DNA from: Turnera subulata
Taxonomy: Eukaryota > Streptophyta > Magnoliopsida > Malpighiales > Passifloraceae
DNA: 64,000 nt
Reading direction: 5' to 3'
NCBI GenBank assembly: GCA_028386065.3
Contig: JAKUCV010003101.1
Span: 62,697 to 126,696 of the forward strand
Under the pieces are notes generated by a model. The model did no database searches, had not been told where the DNA came from, and saw nothing but the letters and a program-made list of their open reading frames with translations. The translations under genes were made by a program, and so were the position numbers. Shown here piece after piece: positions 1 through 12,042 of this stretch; within the stretch, counting starts at the first letter, position 1, and every line of letters starts with the position of its first letter.

Positions 1-1922
1 GCTCGGGAATTTTCCGGCGAGGCTCGGGAAAATTCCGGCAAAGGCTCAGGTCTCGATTTTTCGGCATTTTAACGGTATATTGGATGTACGATTTGTATTC
101 ATTCATGGCATGTACTTATATTCGGAATTGGGTTATGTATTTAATAGTGATTAGTGGAAACCGAGACGGGTAGAACCTTAGGCCGGTAAATACCGACACG
201 GGTAGAACCTTAGGCCGGGAATCTTTGGACATCGGATTGACCATTGGACTTAAGTAACGGGCTTTGAGCCAAACCTATAATTGGTTAATTAAGGACTTGA
301 GGAAGTGGGCTTTAGGCCCGGAAATTGTAATTGGGCTTAGATTGGACTTAGGCCGGGAATTCATAAACGATATAAACAGTGGGCCATAGGCCCGGGAATT
401 ACTTTTGGACTTAGTTGGGCTTAAGCCTGGTGAACCTTAGGTCCCGTTACTCGGAGTTTGGTGAAGAGAACATTAAGTCGGATTTAGACCCGGGAATTAC
501 ATAGTCGACTAACTTGGGACGGGTTTAACTCAGTTGAGCATTATAGTTGCTTGCATGCACGTCTTTATTGTTTATGTTTGTAATTTGTTGTGTGTGCCGG
601 TATTCAGGCACGGGTGTTACCTCGGGAGCTGGTGGATCGGTTTTGGGAAAAACTCCACAGGACAATCGTCGTTGAGGTGACTTTATATGTCTTTTTATGT
701 TTGTATGCATGAGCTCGTTTGATGGTTGGTTTGGGTTGCATGCTTGTTTGCTACATGCTGTAATCTGTATTGTGTGCCTAAGTGTGCTTTTTGCTTATGA
801 GCTGGATGATTGGAATGTTATGGTTTATAACATGAGATGTGACTCTAGGTGTTTGGTGTGATGTGTTGTGGGTCGGAGACCCGGTTATCTGATTGAGATG
901 TTTTATCACACAACCCTGTTAAATCACAACTAATGGCACACATAAACTCATAATTTGTGAATAAGAATAATGTACAGTAGAAGTTAGGCTACTGTGTGCT
1001 GATGACCGGTTGTTTCGAGCGGGAAGTGATACCCCTCGGGTTTGCTTGCGGGTTAGCAAGTGTTATACAGATTTGCATGTGGGTCTGTGATCACCGGTTT
1101 CTACCTCCCTCCTTCTACCTCCCCCTTTCTACCTCCCTCTTTCTCTCTGTCTCTCTCTCTCTCTCTATGGATATGTTTGGGCTTCGTGCCTGGTTTATAT
1201 GGGCTTCGTGCCTGGTTTATTTGGGCTTCGTGCCTCGTTGTCTCATGAGACGGGACCGAGCTCGACGCACACAGTAGGGGGCCCTGAACAATAAATAGTA
1301 ATAAGAAAACTTAACACACAGCAGATGGAGAATAATGAACTGTTTGCTTGATTGTGTTGGCATGTTAGTACTGATTGTTGTATGTTGCATGCTTGTTGTG
1401 TTGCTCTGCTTTCCTTTCGGACTTGATCTGCACACTCTCGTAATTAGATATATATTGCTCACTGAGTAGGCGACTCACATAATCGCCAACGTTGTTTTTC
1501 AGACTTTAGATAGCGTGCAGTCACTTTCTTCTTTTCTCGGAGTACGGACGTGGACATCCCAGCAGGTAGCCGTGCTTGTTCTCCCGGTTGGATGCATAGT
1601 GTCGGCATGCATACTGTTTTGTCTCTCACTTTTTTTTCATTTATTTCTTCTGCTGCATTGGAATTTTATTTGAGATGTCACTTTTGATTTTGGATTATTT
1701 TATCGGCGGATTGCCGGGTTTATGTTTTGATGATGTTTCGGCAGGATGTCGGGTTGTCTTGTGGCTTGCTAAGCCGGATTAATATGTTCTTCTTGACTTC
1801 TCGTTTTATTGAGATTATTGGATATTTTTGATTTTGGATTTCGTGTCCCGGGTTTCAAGGGTATTTTGGTAATTTCCTTGAGTTTTGGTATTTTATGGTT
1901 AAATTGGGACACGGGTGTTTCA
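1..1922 (+). mobile_element. Partial LTR of Gypsy-1 family (3' portion)
   Basis: This stretch matches the 3' LTR of Gypsy-1 (about 16200-18110) in the same orientation. Shared landmarks are the CT-rich tract near 1100-1166, the TCATGAGACGGGACCGAGC stretch near 1243, and the end GGGACACGGGTGTTTCA at 1906-1922. The start lies left of the window. No PBS follows the TTTCA end, so it is either a 3' LTR or a solo LTR. It abuts LARD-type LTR sequence at 1923, as if inserted there. It holds no gene; the short ORFs inside are LTR noise. Confidence 0.8.
1141..1166 (+). repeat. CT-rich microsatellite in LTR
   Basis: A run of TCTCTCTG/TCTCTCTCTC follows several CTACCTCCCT repeats. The same tract recurs at 9390-9416 and 17345-17371 (plus), and as a GA run near 6651-6690 in the minus LTR. 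It is therefore a fixed component of this LTR family. Confidence 0.7.
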
Positions 1923-2093
1923 GGTCAACTCACCGGAAAACATCCCGAAGTCCTGGAAACGAACCACAATGAACTGCCACTACCTCCAAGACGACAACCA
2001 ATCAACATACAGCTCCAAAGCACAGCTTTAAGAAAATCTACAAAAGAAACAAAGTCGCCAAAAGCTTACCGGTAAACAAAACAACACTGCAGG
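1923..2093 (-). repeat. Left copy of tandemly duplicated LARD LTR segment
   Basis: Positions 1923-2096 match 3174-3347 almost base for base at an offset of 1251. From 2094 the sequence instead matches 6884 onward at an offset of 4790. The junction has a 3-bp overlap (TAT). This is the right-hand remnant of a first copy of a 1251 bp tandem duplication; the rest of that copy is replaced by the LTR at 1-1922. Confidence 0.75.
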
Positions 2094-4522
2094 TATGATC
2101 AAACAGTGTTGTGTGGAATTTAATATCTTATTCTCAAGTCCGGCCCTCCGGCCCACAGTCCACCACACAAACCACAAATCCATAAATCATGTTATTTAGC
2201 ATAACAAACAACACATGCTCGACTGGCAGAACATATTACACCGGCACACAATTCACATAATCAGGCATATCGCATCAAAGATATCATCATCAAGTTACAA
2301 GGTGCAACCAAGCACATCAACACAACAAGCAGACACGCATGCAACATTCATTGCCAAACAAGAATTCCAACTACATATTCCAAGTCTATTAACCGAGCAT
2401 TGTAGGCAGTAATGCATACAAAGGTTTATATGTCCTCACCTGGGCCATATTAATTGTCTCGGAAGCCGAAGCTCATTCCACCTTAACATACCCTATATTG
2501 GAATCAACATGACCACACATAAGGTTCACATAAAAACTTGATGAATGCATGTCAATGCCGTGACTATAACGACATGAAATCTTTTAGTCCTTTAGCCCAA
2601 TTAAGATAGGTCTATGGTTTTAGCTCAACAATTCCTATAACTTAGCCCGAGACTAAAGGTTCGCATAAGTTCAATTATTTGTCTCGATTAATGGTTCACA
2701 GGGTCTAAAGCCCACACAAACACAAGCCATTGGGCCTAAAGCCCATCTAAGTCCAATTCAAATTTCCGGGCCTAAAGCCCACTTTCTTAAGTTTTTACTT
2801 AACCAAGTATAGAATTGGGCTCAAAGCCCGTTACTTAAGTCCAAGAAATATTCACAAGTTGAATATTGGGCCGGGGCCCGGTTTCCTAAAACCGTTCTAA
2901 GGTCAACCCGAGCTCAACTGTTCCCGATCTATGGTTCTACCCGTGTCGATAAATTCCCGGCTAAACCTACACATAACCCCGCATTCGGTATTCCACTAAA
3001 TAACCTCAATTTTCGATACACAATTATAATTACATTAATTATTACATTCCATGAATGAGTTTAAAAACATCAAATTACACATCAAGGGAATACCGTTAAA
3101 TGCCGGAAAAGAAGTTATGTCTTGCCGGGAAATCCCGAGCCTCGCCGGAAAATTTCCAAGCTCGCCGGATTCCGGTCAACTCACCGGAAAACATCCCGAA
3201 GTCCTGGAAACGAACCACAACGAACTGCCACTACCTCCAAGACGACAACCAATCAACATACAGCTCCAAAGCACAGCTTTAAGAAAATCTACAAAAGAAA
3301 CAAAGTCGCCAAAAGCTTACCGGTAAACAAAACAACACTGCAGGTATTGGATCCGAGCCAATACCCACCCTTGATCGGCAATAAGGCTACCACCATGCAT
3401 CCCCGCACCAACAACACCGTTCCCGACCAACACGCACAGCGACACACCCACAACCGACATCGACAAGGCCGGGAACAAACTCAGCTGACCCGTAACATAC
3501 GAGACCACCACCACTTTGACCACCATACCCGACAAAATAAAACAACCCAGAATCCCGTGGGTTAGCTCCAGTCAACAACAACATCAACCGCAAAGAAAAG
3601 AAAAGGAAGGACAGAAGAGAAAAGGGATTGTTGGGCTTACTCGATGGAAGATGACGGCGGCAGAGACAACAACCCCGCCGCGAACTAGCCCACAACCCAC
3701 ACTCGACCCAAGCAAACCCGATCACAGAAACACAGCCACCACCTGATTCAACCAACACCACCAGCAGCACGACCAACACCATCCATCAACCAAACAAAAC
3801 CCGATTAGGACAACCCCTCGCCTCGTCACCCAAAACAAACCAAGTAAAGAAAAGAGGAAAGGGACAGATGGCACCAGCTTACCCAGGGATGCGAACGGCG
3901 GCAACTGCTCGTCGCGGCTGCGCCCTTGGATCCGCGTCGCGTCGAGCCCAAAAACCTCCCCACTCGCTTCGGTTGCAGGACAGCGAGACTATAAGTGGCA
4001 GCGGCTAAGGAGCGAGAGAGGACGAGGTTGACGGGTGGTGGCGGTGACGAGAGTTGAGGAAGGGAAGAAAAGTGGGTGTCGGTTTGCTCTGTAAAGAGAG
4101 GGGAGGGGATGGCGCCGGGTTTGGAGAAGAAGAGAAATAAGAGAAAAGAGAAAAGGGAGAGAAAGGAGAAGAGGGGGAAGGGTTTTTTTTAGGGTTGAGC
4201 CGGCCCCAGTTCAAAACGACGTCGTTTTGGACTGAGGCACGGTCAACCCGCCCAAGTCAACGTTTTTTTTTTTATGTTATCCCCAAAACTACGTAGTTTC
4301 GACCCAAACTACTATACACCCCGCGTCAAGCCCCGAGACACATTTACTCCAACAAAACCCGAACAAAGGACAATTCCAACTTAAAAATTAATATTTCCAA
4401 GGAAAATAAATTAATTTCCTTAACCTACATACCAAAAATTTTGCAAGGGTAAAATTAGAATTAAATACCGAAAATTTTGAAAATTCCGAAAAAAGTCAAT
4501 TAACGAAATTCGGGGCGTTACA
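2094..4522 (-). repeat. 3' LTR of LARD element (truncated, minus strand)
   Basis: It matches 6884-9311 at an offset of 4789-4790. Its minus-strand start is TGTAACGCCCCG at 4522. The last roughly 880 bp of the LTR (corresponding to 6005-6883) are missing at the left edge, where the duplicated fragment begins. The conserved 147-codon and 131-codon ORFs within it have no domain I recognise and sit wholly inside the LTR, so I do not call them genes. Confidence 0.78.
4212..4229. promoter_or_regulatory. 18-bp perfect palindrome CAAAACGACGTCGTTTTG
   Basis: The palindrome is perfect over 18 bp and extends with one mismatched pair to CAGT...ACTG arms. It contains GACGTC, the core that plant bZIP factors of the TGA/C-box class bind. 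The sister LTR has it at 9001-9018 with one change. Related half-palindromes occur at 15247-15263 and 15317-15337 in the Gypsy-1 LTR. A U3 enhancer role is an inference. Confidence 0.5.
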
Positions 4523-4540
4523 GTTCTACCCCACTTAAAA
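4523..4540 (-). other. Polypurine tract of LARD element
   Basis: On the minus strand the bases directly before the 3' LTR read AAGTGGGGTAGAAC. This is the purine-rich plus-strand primer expected at this position, and it is similar to the tract at 15017-15030 in Gypsy-1. Confidence 0.65.
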
Positions 4541-5990
4541 AAATTTCGTCCTCGAAATTTCAAGATAAGTCAAGCAACCAAGTGCTTAGCTGACACAAAC
4601 AAGTGTCGCCCGGTCTCAAAATACCGTCAGCCAAACCACCAAGTAGAACCATCATGTCCATCAAATACATTTCCAAGCAAGACTCCAATATACCCTAGTC
4701 AATCATCAACTTAGTCTAACAGGATCAATAGATCATAAGATCAAAGCTCTAAACAAAGAATCTTATCCAACCATATTCAACAATATTAATACCGGAATCC
4801 ATAAACCGTTTCATTTAACATCAATCAACCAACTAAAACCAATCTTATTATCCACTAAGCATATCCTCAGATAACCGAACCCAAAACTGTTACCTAAGTA
4901 ACAAGATCAACGCTCCCATTGTGAATACCTCAAGACCAACAATCCATAACGTATTTTATGTTCCGAACCTCAAAGTATTTCCTTTCTCTCACACTAATTC
5001 AACCAAAATCGTATCTATCCCGGATCATACCTTAGACACTAGGAACGAATCATCACCAAAATATCATATTTATAATTCCAAAACTTAGACTCCTCAAGAC
5101 CCAAAACATCCTTTCGTAACTCATGCACACAAATCTGTTCCTCAAATCATTCCTAGCACAAACACCAAAGTTTTTCTGACGAAAAAATTAAAATATCACT
5201 GTATCTCTCAACATATAATTAATAACTTAGCAATTGAATCACAATGCCCGAGATCAGCTCAAAATCAAACCTCAATATGAACATACTACCAGCATCCTCC
5301 TTCCAACACATGGACTATAACCTCAACAAAAATTCATGATCAAACCTTCTTATCACAATCACCATTAATATCCCCAAACTCACAAGATTAATTTCCCCAA
5401 GTATCTTTAAGATATATTTTCCCAAACATATCATTAGATTATTCTCAAGTTCATTCAAGAAATCATCTCGTACTCCGAACAATATTTAATCCATATAACA
5501 AATCACAAGTAAATTCAAATCCTTGAGCTCAGCAATTTAGACCACACATAACATGATCACCAAAAATTACAAAAGTCATATCCACAAGTATCACTTCAAA
5601 TCATCTCTTGACAGACTTAATATCCAAAAGACCGATGGTTCTTACTTGCATTGGCCAGCTCCACTCAGACAATGGTTCTTACTTGCATTGGCCAGCTCCA
5701 CTCAGACAAGAAACACAAACAAAGAGTTCAGAGTCTGCACCGACTCTCACAAAACAGTGGATATTCCACAACTAAACCTTGCAACAGCCTAAGCTGTATA
5801 GGTAAACATATCATTTCAATAACAATATCGGGCCACTCCGACCCTCAGCAGGTGCGTGTCCTTCACCGGATCCATAGTACGACTCACTATATGAAAGCAT
5901 ATGACCATGCAACAGACGACCCAAAAAGGAGCAGACTCATGCAATAAGAGCACAAAACATATCAACACATCCCAATGGAATCTACAGCCT
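4541..5990 (-). other. Non-coding interior of LARD element
   Basis: This AT-rich stretch has no ORF with retroelement motifs on either strand. The end next to the PPT keeps the complement of AATTTCGAGGACGAAATTT. The same motif sits after the stop of Gypsy-1 pol (14995-15013), so only the cis-acting ends of an autonomous parent seem to be kept. A 37-bp tandem duplication lies at 5635-5708. Confidence 0.6.
5635..5708. repeat. 37-bp exact tandem duplication
   Basis: Positions 5635-5671 and 5672-5708 are identical, each beginning ATGGTTCTTACTTGC and ending CTCAGACA. It looks like a single slippage or repair event in the LARD interior. Confidence 0.9.
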
Positions 5991-6002
5991 GCTCCGCTAC
6001 CA
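5991..6002 (-). other. Primer binding site of LARD element
   Basis: On the minus strand TGGTAGCGGAGC lies 2 nt inside the 5' LTR end (TTTCA at 6005). It differs at two positions from TGGTATCAGAGC, the usual plant initiator tRNA-Met site. Gypsy-1 has the identical site at 10158-10169. Confidence 0.75.
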
Positions 6003-6004
6003 AC

Positions 6005-9000
6005 TGAAACGCCCGTGTCCCAGTTTATTAATATATGTTATAATTTAATTATAGATTGACCAAATTGCCCTTATCATTCCCGGGACATCCGTATCCCAAA
6101 TCATCTATTAAAGAATGTATAGCATGTGAAGTGACCAAAATGCCCTTCCCAATGGGATACAATATCAACCACATAATCAATGAACAATTATACAACAAAT
6201 TACACAACAACGAGTATGCAGCGGAAGATTATACATATGATAACATGTATGCAGTGAACTCTATGGATCCGACCCGAGGAGGAAAGCACCGCCACCAGCT
6301 GATATGCACCACTGCTCAATGAGGAGTTAACCTGAAAAAGACTGTGAGGGGGTGAGACCAACCACTGTCTCACCACAAACAAATAAACCAATAATATGCA
6401 ATTACAATTCAACTTCAAATACACCGGCAAAAGGCAATAGCAAACACAGGGCATAAAACAACTCACAATACACAACACAAGTCATCACCAGACTCCAACC
6501 ATCATTTATCGTTACTTATTTTATTATCCTTGTTATTAGGTTTGAATATCATATTAGGGCCCTCTACTGTGTGCGTCAAGCTCGGTCCCGTCTCATGAGA
6601 CAACCAGGCATAAGCCCAAATAAACCAGGCACGAAGCCTAAACGTATCCATAGAGAGAGAGAGAGAGAGACAGAGAGAAAGAGGGAGGTAGAAAGGGGGA
6701 GGTAGAAAGAGGGAGGTAGAACCGGTCATAACAGACCCATATGCAAAACCGCATATACCATGCTAAACCGCATGAAATCCCGAGGGGTATCACTTCCCGC
6801 TCGAACCAACCGGTCAACAACCCCACAGTAGAATTATTATAGTTCGTTATTCTTAATTATGCTTAAAGAGTTGTGCCATACGTTATGATCAAACAGTGTT
6901 GTGTGGAATTTAATATCTTATTCTCAAGTCCGGCCCTCCGGCCCACAGTCCACCACACAAACCACAAATCCATAAATCATGTTATTTAGCATAACAAACA
7001 ACACATGCTCGACTGGCAGAACATATTACACCGGCACACAATTCACATAATCAGGCATATCGCATCAAAGATATCATCATCAAGTTACAAGGTGCAACCA
7101 AGCACATCAACACAACAAGCAGACACGCATGCAACATTCATTGCCAAACAAGAATTCCAACTACATATACCAAGTCTATTAACCGAGCATTGTAGGCAGT
7201 AATGCATACAAAGGTTTATATGTCCTCACCTGGGCCATATTAATTGTCTCGGAAGCCGAAGCTCATTCCACCTTAACATACCCTATATTGGAATCAACAT
7301 GACCACACATAAGGTTCACATAAAAACATGATGAATGCATGTCAATGCCGTGACTATAACGGCATGAAATCTTTTAGTCCTTAAGCCCAATTAAGATAGG
7401 TCTATGGTTTTAGCTCAACAATTCCCATAACTTAGCCCGAGACTAAAGCTTTGCTTAAATTCAATTATTTGTCTCGATTAATGGTTCACAGGGTCTAAAG
7501 CCCACACAAACACAAGCCATTGGTCCTAAAGCCCATCTAAGTCCAATTCCAATTTCCGGGCCTAAAGCCCACTTTCTTAAGTTTTTACTTAACCAAGTAT
7601 AGAATTGGGCTCAAAGCCCGTTACTTAAGTCCAAGAAATATTCACAAGTTGAATATTGGGCCGGGCCCGGTTTCCTAAAACCGTTCTAAGGTCAACCCGA
7701 GCTCAACTGTTCCCGGCCTATGGTTCTACCCGTGTCGATAAATTCCCGGCTAAACCTACCCATAACCCCGCATTCGGTATTCCACTAAATAACCTCAATT
7801 TCCGATACACAATTATAATTACATTAATTATTACATGCCATGAATGAGTTTAAAAACATCAAATTACACATCGAGGGAATACCGTTAAATGTCGGAAAAG
7901 AAGTTATGTCTTGCCGGGAAATCCCGAGCCTCGCCAGAAAATTCCCAATCTCGCCGGATTCCGGTCAACTCACCGGAAAACATCCCGAAGTCCTGGAAAC
8001 GAACCACAACGAACTGCCACTACCTCCAAGACGACAACCAATCAACATACAGCTCCAAAGCACAGCTTTAAGAAAATCTACAAAAGAAACAAAGTCGCCA
8101 AAAGCTTACCGGTAAACAAAACAACACTGCAGGTATTGGATCCGAGCCAATACCCACCCTCGATCGGCAACAAGGCTACCACCACGCATCCCCGCACCAA
8201 CAACACCGTTCCCGACCAACACGCACAGCGACACACCCACAACCGACATCAACAAGGCCGGGAACAAACTCAGCTGACCCGTAACATACGAGACCACCAC
8301 CACTTTGACCACCATACCCGACCAAATAAAACAACCCAGAATCCCGTGGGTTAGGTCCCGTCAACAACAACATCAACCGCAAAGAAAAGAAAAGGAAGGA
8401 CAGAAGAGAAAAGGGATTGTTGGGCTTACTCGATGGAAGATGACGGCGGCAGAGACAACAACCCCGTCGCGAACTAGCCCACAACCCACACTCGACCCAA
8501 GCAAACCCGACCATAGAAACACAGCCACCACCTGATTCAACCAACACCACCAACAGCACGACCAACACCATCCATCAACCAAACAAAAGCCGATTAGGAC
8601 AACCCCTCGCCTCGTCACCCGAAACAAACCAAGTAAAGAAAAGAGGAAAGGGACAGACGACACCAGCTTACCCAGGGATGCGAACGGCGGCAACTGCTCG
8701 TCGCGGCTGCGCCCTTGGATCCGCGTCGCGTCGAGCCCAAAAACCTCCCCACTCGCTTCGGTTGCAGGACAGCGAGACGATAGGCGGCAGCGGCTGAGGA
8801 GCGAGAGAGGACGAGGTTGACGGGTGGTGGCGGTGACGAGAGTTGACGAAGGGAAGAAAAGTGGGTGCCGGTTTGCTCTGTAAAAAGAGAGGAGGGGACG
8901 ACGCCGGGTTTGGAGAAGAAGAGAAATAAGAGAAAAGAGAAAAGGGAGAGAAAGGAGAAGAGGGGCAAGGGTTTTTTTTTAGGGTTGAGCCGGCCCCAGT

Positions 9001-9311
9001 TCAAAACGACGTCATTTTGGACTGAGGCGCGGTCAACCGGCCCAAGTCAACATTTTTTTTTTATGTTATCCCCAAAACTACGTAGTTTCGACTCAAACTA
9101 CTATACACCCCGCGTCAAGCCCCGAGACACATTTACTCCAACAAAACCCGAACAAAGGACAATTCCAACTTAAAAATTAATATTTCCATGGAAAATAAAT
9201 TAATTTTCTTAACCTACATACCGAAAATTTTGCAAGGGTAAAATTGGAATTAAATACCGAAAATTTTGAAAATTCCGAAAAAAGTCAATTAACGAAATTC
9301 GGGGCGTTACA
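6005..9311 (-). repeat. 5' LTR of LARD element (complete, 3307 bp)
   Basis: On the minus strand it starts TGTAACGCCCCG (9311) and ends TTTCA (6005), with a PBS immediately beyond. It includes GA-rich and AC-rich tracts and the GACGTC palindrome region. The right edge meets a fragment of a plus-strand Gypsy-1 LTR at 9312, in the middle of that LTR. The LARD therefore probably inserted into it or recombined with it. Confidence 0.8.
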
Positions 9312-10154
9312 TATGCGGTTTAGCATATAGGTCTGTGATGATCGGTTTCTACCTCCCTCCTTCTACCTCCCCCTTTCTACCTCCCTTTTTCTCTCTGTCT
9401 CTCTCTCTCTCTCTCTATGGATATATTTGGGCTTCGTGCCTTGTTTATTTGGGCTTATGCCTTGTTGTCTCATGAGACGGGACCGAGCTCGACGCACACA
9501 GTAGGGGGCCCTGAATAATAAATATAATAAGAAAGTTTAACACACAACAGATGGAAAATACAAACTGCTTGCTATACGTGTTTGGCATGTTAGTACTGGT
9601 TATTGTATGTTTGTGTACTTGTCTTGTATCTCTACTTTCCTTTCGAACTCGTTTTTGCACACCTACATAATTAGATTTATACTGCTCACTGAGTAGGCGA
9701 CTCACATAATCGCTAACGTTGTTTTTCAGACTTTTGGTTAGCGTGCAGTCTCTATCTTCCTTTCCGGAGTACGGACGTGGATATCCCAGTAGGTAGCTGT
9801 GCTTCTTCTCCCGGTTGGATCCATAGAGCCGACTTGCATATCATTTTCTACTATTGTTTTATTTTATCTTTATCTTCCGCTGCATTGGATTTTGATGAGA
9901 TGTCATTTTGATTTTGATTACTTTATCGGCGGGTTGCTGGGATTCGGTATTTGATGATGTATCGGCAGGATGCCGGGTTGACTTGTGGCTTGCTAAGCCG
10001 GTTTGTTTTTGTTCATTATGACATCTCAAAATATTATGAATTTCTTTCCAGAAAATGTTTTGATAATGGATTTCGTGTCCTGGGTTTCAGGGGTATTTTG
10101 GTAATTCCCTTTTGTTTAAGTATTATCTTGTTAAATTGGGACACGGATGTTTCA
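9312..10154 (+). repeat. Truncated 5' LTR of Gypsy-1
   Basis: It aligns with 17268-18110, the last 843 bp of the 3' LTR, and ends GGGACACGGATGTTTCA. The two copies differ by scattered substitutions, mostly transitions by eye, so the insertion is not recent. The first roughly 2.2 kb of the LTR are absent. Confidence 0.82.
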
Positions 10155-10157
10155 GCT

Positions 10158-10169
10158 TGGTAGCGGAGC
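10158..10169 (+). other. Primer binding site of Gypsy-1
   Basis: TGGTAGCGGAGC begins 4 nt after the LTR end and is the same variant as in the LARD and in the copia elements. The leader from here to the gag start at 10305 holds a poly-A stretch near 10190 and nothing else recognisable. Confidence 0.72.
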
Positions 10170-10304
10170 AGGCTTCAGATCCTTGGTTTTAAAAAAAAAA
10201 AAGTTTTAAACCTGGTTTTCAAAGTGATTTCTGTGTTTAAGCCTGTTTCCGGATTTACGACTTTAAAAGTGTTTTGACTCTTTTGCAATCATATAGGCGT
10301 TGAT

Positions 10305-11562
10305 ATGGATCACCAGGGGCAGCAAAATGTTGAGGATGACGCCGCTAATCATGTCTCCGACAATGTGTCGATGATGCAGGTTCCCGTTAGTCAGGGGGAC
10401 AATGATGCAGCAGGGAATAATGCTGTAGGTGGAGGACAAAATGTTGTACCACCCGTACCACCTGTTGTGGACCCAGCGTTACAACAGTATCAAGCTTTTC
10501 TACAGTGGCAATAGTTCCAGCAGTTTCAAAAGCAGCAGCAGGGTGCCCAACCAGTAGCACCTGCTACAGCAGGTGGTATGGACACTTGGATAAGTCGGCA
10601 GTGAAGGAATTCTCAGGTGAAGAGGGCAAAGCCAAGAAGTTTGATGATTGGTGCCGCCAGGTGGAGAATGTTCTGGAGAAGTTCACCTGTGCACCTGGGC
10701 AGAGGGCTCGATTTGCAGCACACAAGTTCACGGGGTATGCATTGACATGGTGGTAGGAACTTGTGGCCAACCTACCAAAGCCTGTGGAGATGCCATGGGA
10801 GGATTTCAAGGAGCAATTCTACAAGGAGTTTCTCACAGTTGGTTTTCTGGAGGAGCAAAAGAAGCATTTTCTTGAGGTGAAGCAGGGACTAGATGAGACT
10901 GTGTCTGCTTTCAGGATCCTGTTCAGCATCCTTCTATCCTATGCTAGGAGTTTGTGCCCGATGAGGTGACTAAGTGTAGGCGGTTTGTTAACGGCTTACG
11001 TACAGAGTTGGCGTTAGCTGTTGCTGGTGGAGGGCACAAGACTTGGGAGGCAGTTTGTGAGGCTGCTTTTGATGCTGAGAGGGTTCAGTTGATCGGGAAG
11101 AAGGCTCGGACAGCTGAGCAGAGGAAGCAGACATCTGCTTCGGGACAGAAGAGGCAGTATTCTGATGCCGGAGGTGCAGATTATTCCGGTGGACAGGGTA
11201 CCTCTTATCAGGGTCCGAAGAAGTCCCGAGGGTAGAGTTATCAAGGTGGACCAGGCAGATCCTCGGAAGGACAGTCCTATCAATCTGGCTCTCAGGGACG
11301 GGTTTTATCGGCACGATTCTCGGGCACATGCTGGTATTGCAATAAGCCGGGACACCAGAAGTCATCTTGCTACAAGTGGATTAGGGATAGTGGTGGCAGT
11401 GGTTCCCAGTATATAGTATAGAGTTCTGTGGCTAGTGGTGTTGTTTCTTCTGGTCCGAACAGGGGTGGCGGATAGCAGGGTCGAGGTCGTGGGGGTTCTG
11501 GAGCTTCGAACCGCGGGGGTGCGTCTCAGTCTACTGCAGCTCCTAGGGTTTATGCCATCACC
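10305..11562 (+). pseudogene. gag: Gypsy-1 gag (capsid/nucleocapsid), broken
   Basis: Gag forms the virus-like particle. The ATG at 10305 opens a Gln-rich N-terminus. The capsid-like part follows, with FDDWCRQVENVL, ALTWW and VTKCRRFVNGL readable. The nucleocapsid knuckle C-x2-C-x4-H-x4-C lies at 11329-11370. In-frame stops are TAG at 10512, 10754, 11233, 11419 and 11473, and there are frame changes near 10515-10575 and 10920-10955. Most of these stops sit where Gln fits the context (QW-Q-stop-FQQ, RG-stop-SYQGG, GG-stop-QGRGRGG). The gene is non-functional; the family assignment is secure. Confidence 0.82.
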
Positions 11563-12042
11563 TGAGAGGAGGCTGCTGATGCTCCAATGGTTATAGCAGG
11601 TACATTTATGGTTTTTGGTCAGTTTGCACATGCTTTAGTTGATCCAGGTTCAACACACTTTTCTGTATCACGTGCATTCATGACCGCACATAACATAGAA
11701 GATGATAACCTTAGTAGACCCCTGAGAGTCCGTTTACCCACTGGTGACATAGTGGTGGTTGATCGAGTTTGTAGAAATGTATCGATAGAGTAAGATAGTG
11801 AGAGTTTCCCTTCTGATCTTGCTGTCATGAACTTGGAGGAGTTTGATGTTATCTTAGGCATGGATTGGCTGTCCAGACACCAGGCTGTAGTTGATTGTCG
11901 GGCCAGGGAAGTGTCTTTATCTTCTCTGTTGGGGCGTAGATTGTTGTTCGTTGGAGAGCGAAGAGCCCTATCGGCGTGTTGCATCTCGGCCGTTCAAGCT
12001 TTGAGGATGATCTGAGAGGGTTGTGATGCTTTTCTAGCTCAT
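11563..12042 (+). pseudogene. pro: Gypsy-1 aspartic protease, broken
   Basis: The protease cleaves the Gag-Pol polyprotein. The active-site region reads ALVDPGSTHFSVS with the catalytic Asp at 11641-11643. The flap-proximal part has FDVILGMDWLSRHQAVVDC, a signature of plant gypsy proteases. Stops are TGA at 11563, TAA at 11791 and TGA at 12013; both TGAs fit a former CGA Arg. The frame is otherwise continuous with the downstream RT. Confidence 0.78.

Larger units (their letters stand above)
2094..9311 (-). mobile_element. Non-autonomous LARD-like gypsy element
   Basis: Two near-identical long LTRs in minus orientation (2094-4522 and 6005-9311) flank a 1482 bp interior with no recognisable gag or pol. 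On the minus strand the 5' LTR ends in TTTCA followed by a PBS, and a purine tract precedes the TGTAACGCCCCG start of the 3' LTR. These are the same PBS and LTR termini as Gypsy-1. This is the design of a large retrotransposon derivative that depends on proteins made elsewhere; Gypsy-1 relatives are plausible helpers by inference. No target duplication is visible because the 3' LTR is rearranged. Confidence 0.72.

Noticed and set aside
3387..3782. 131-codon ORF conserved at 8176-8571 as a possible gene
   Set aside because: It lies entirely within the LTR. Conservation follows from LTR identity, and the protein is low-complexity with no domain.
10163..10304. tRNA or small RNA gene near the Gypsy-1 PBS
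   Set aside because: Only the 12-nt primer site resembles tRNA. No cloverleaf can be formed around it.
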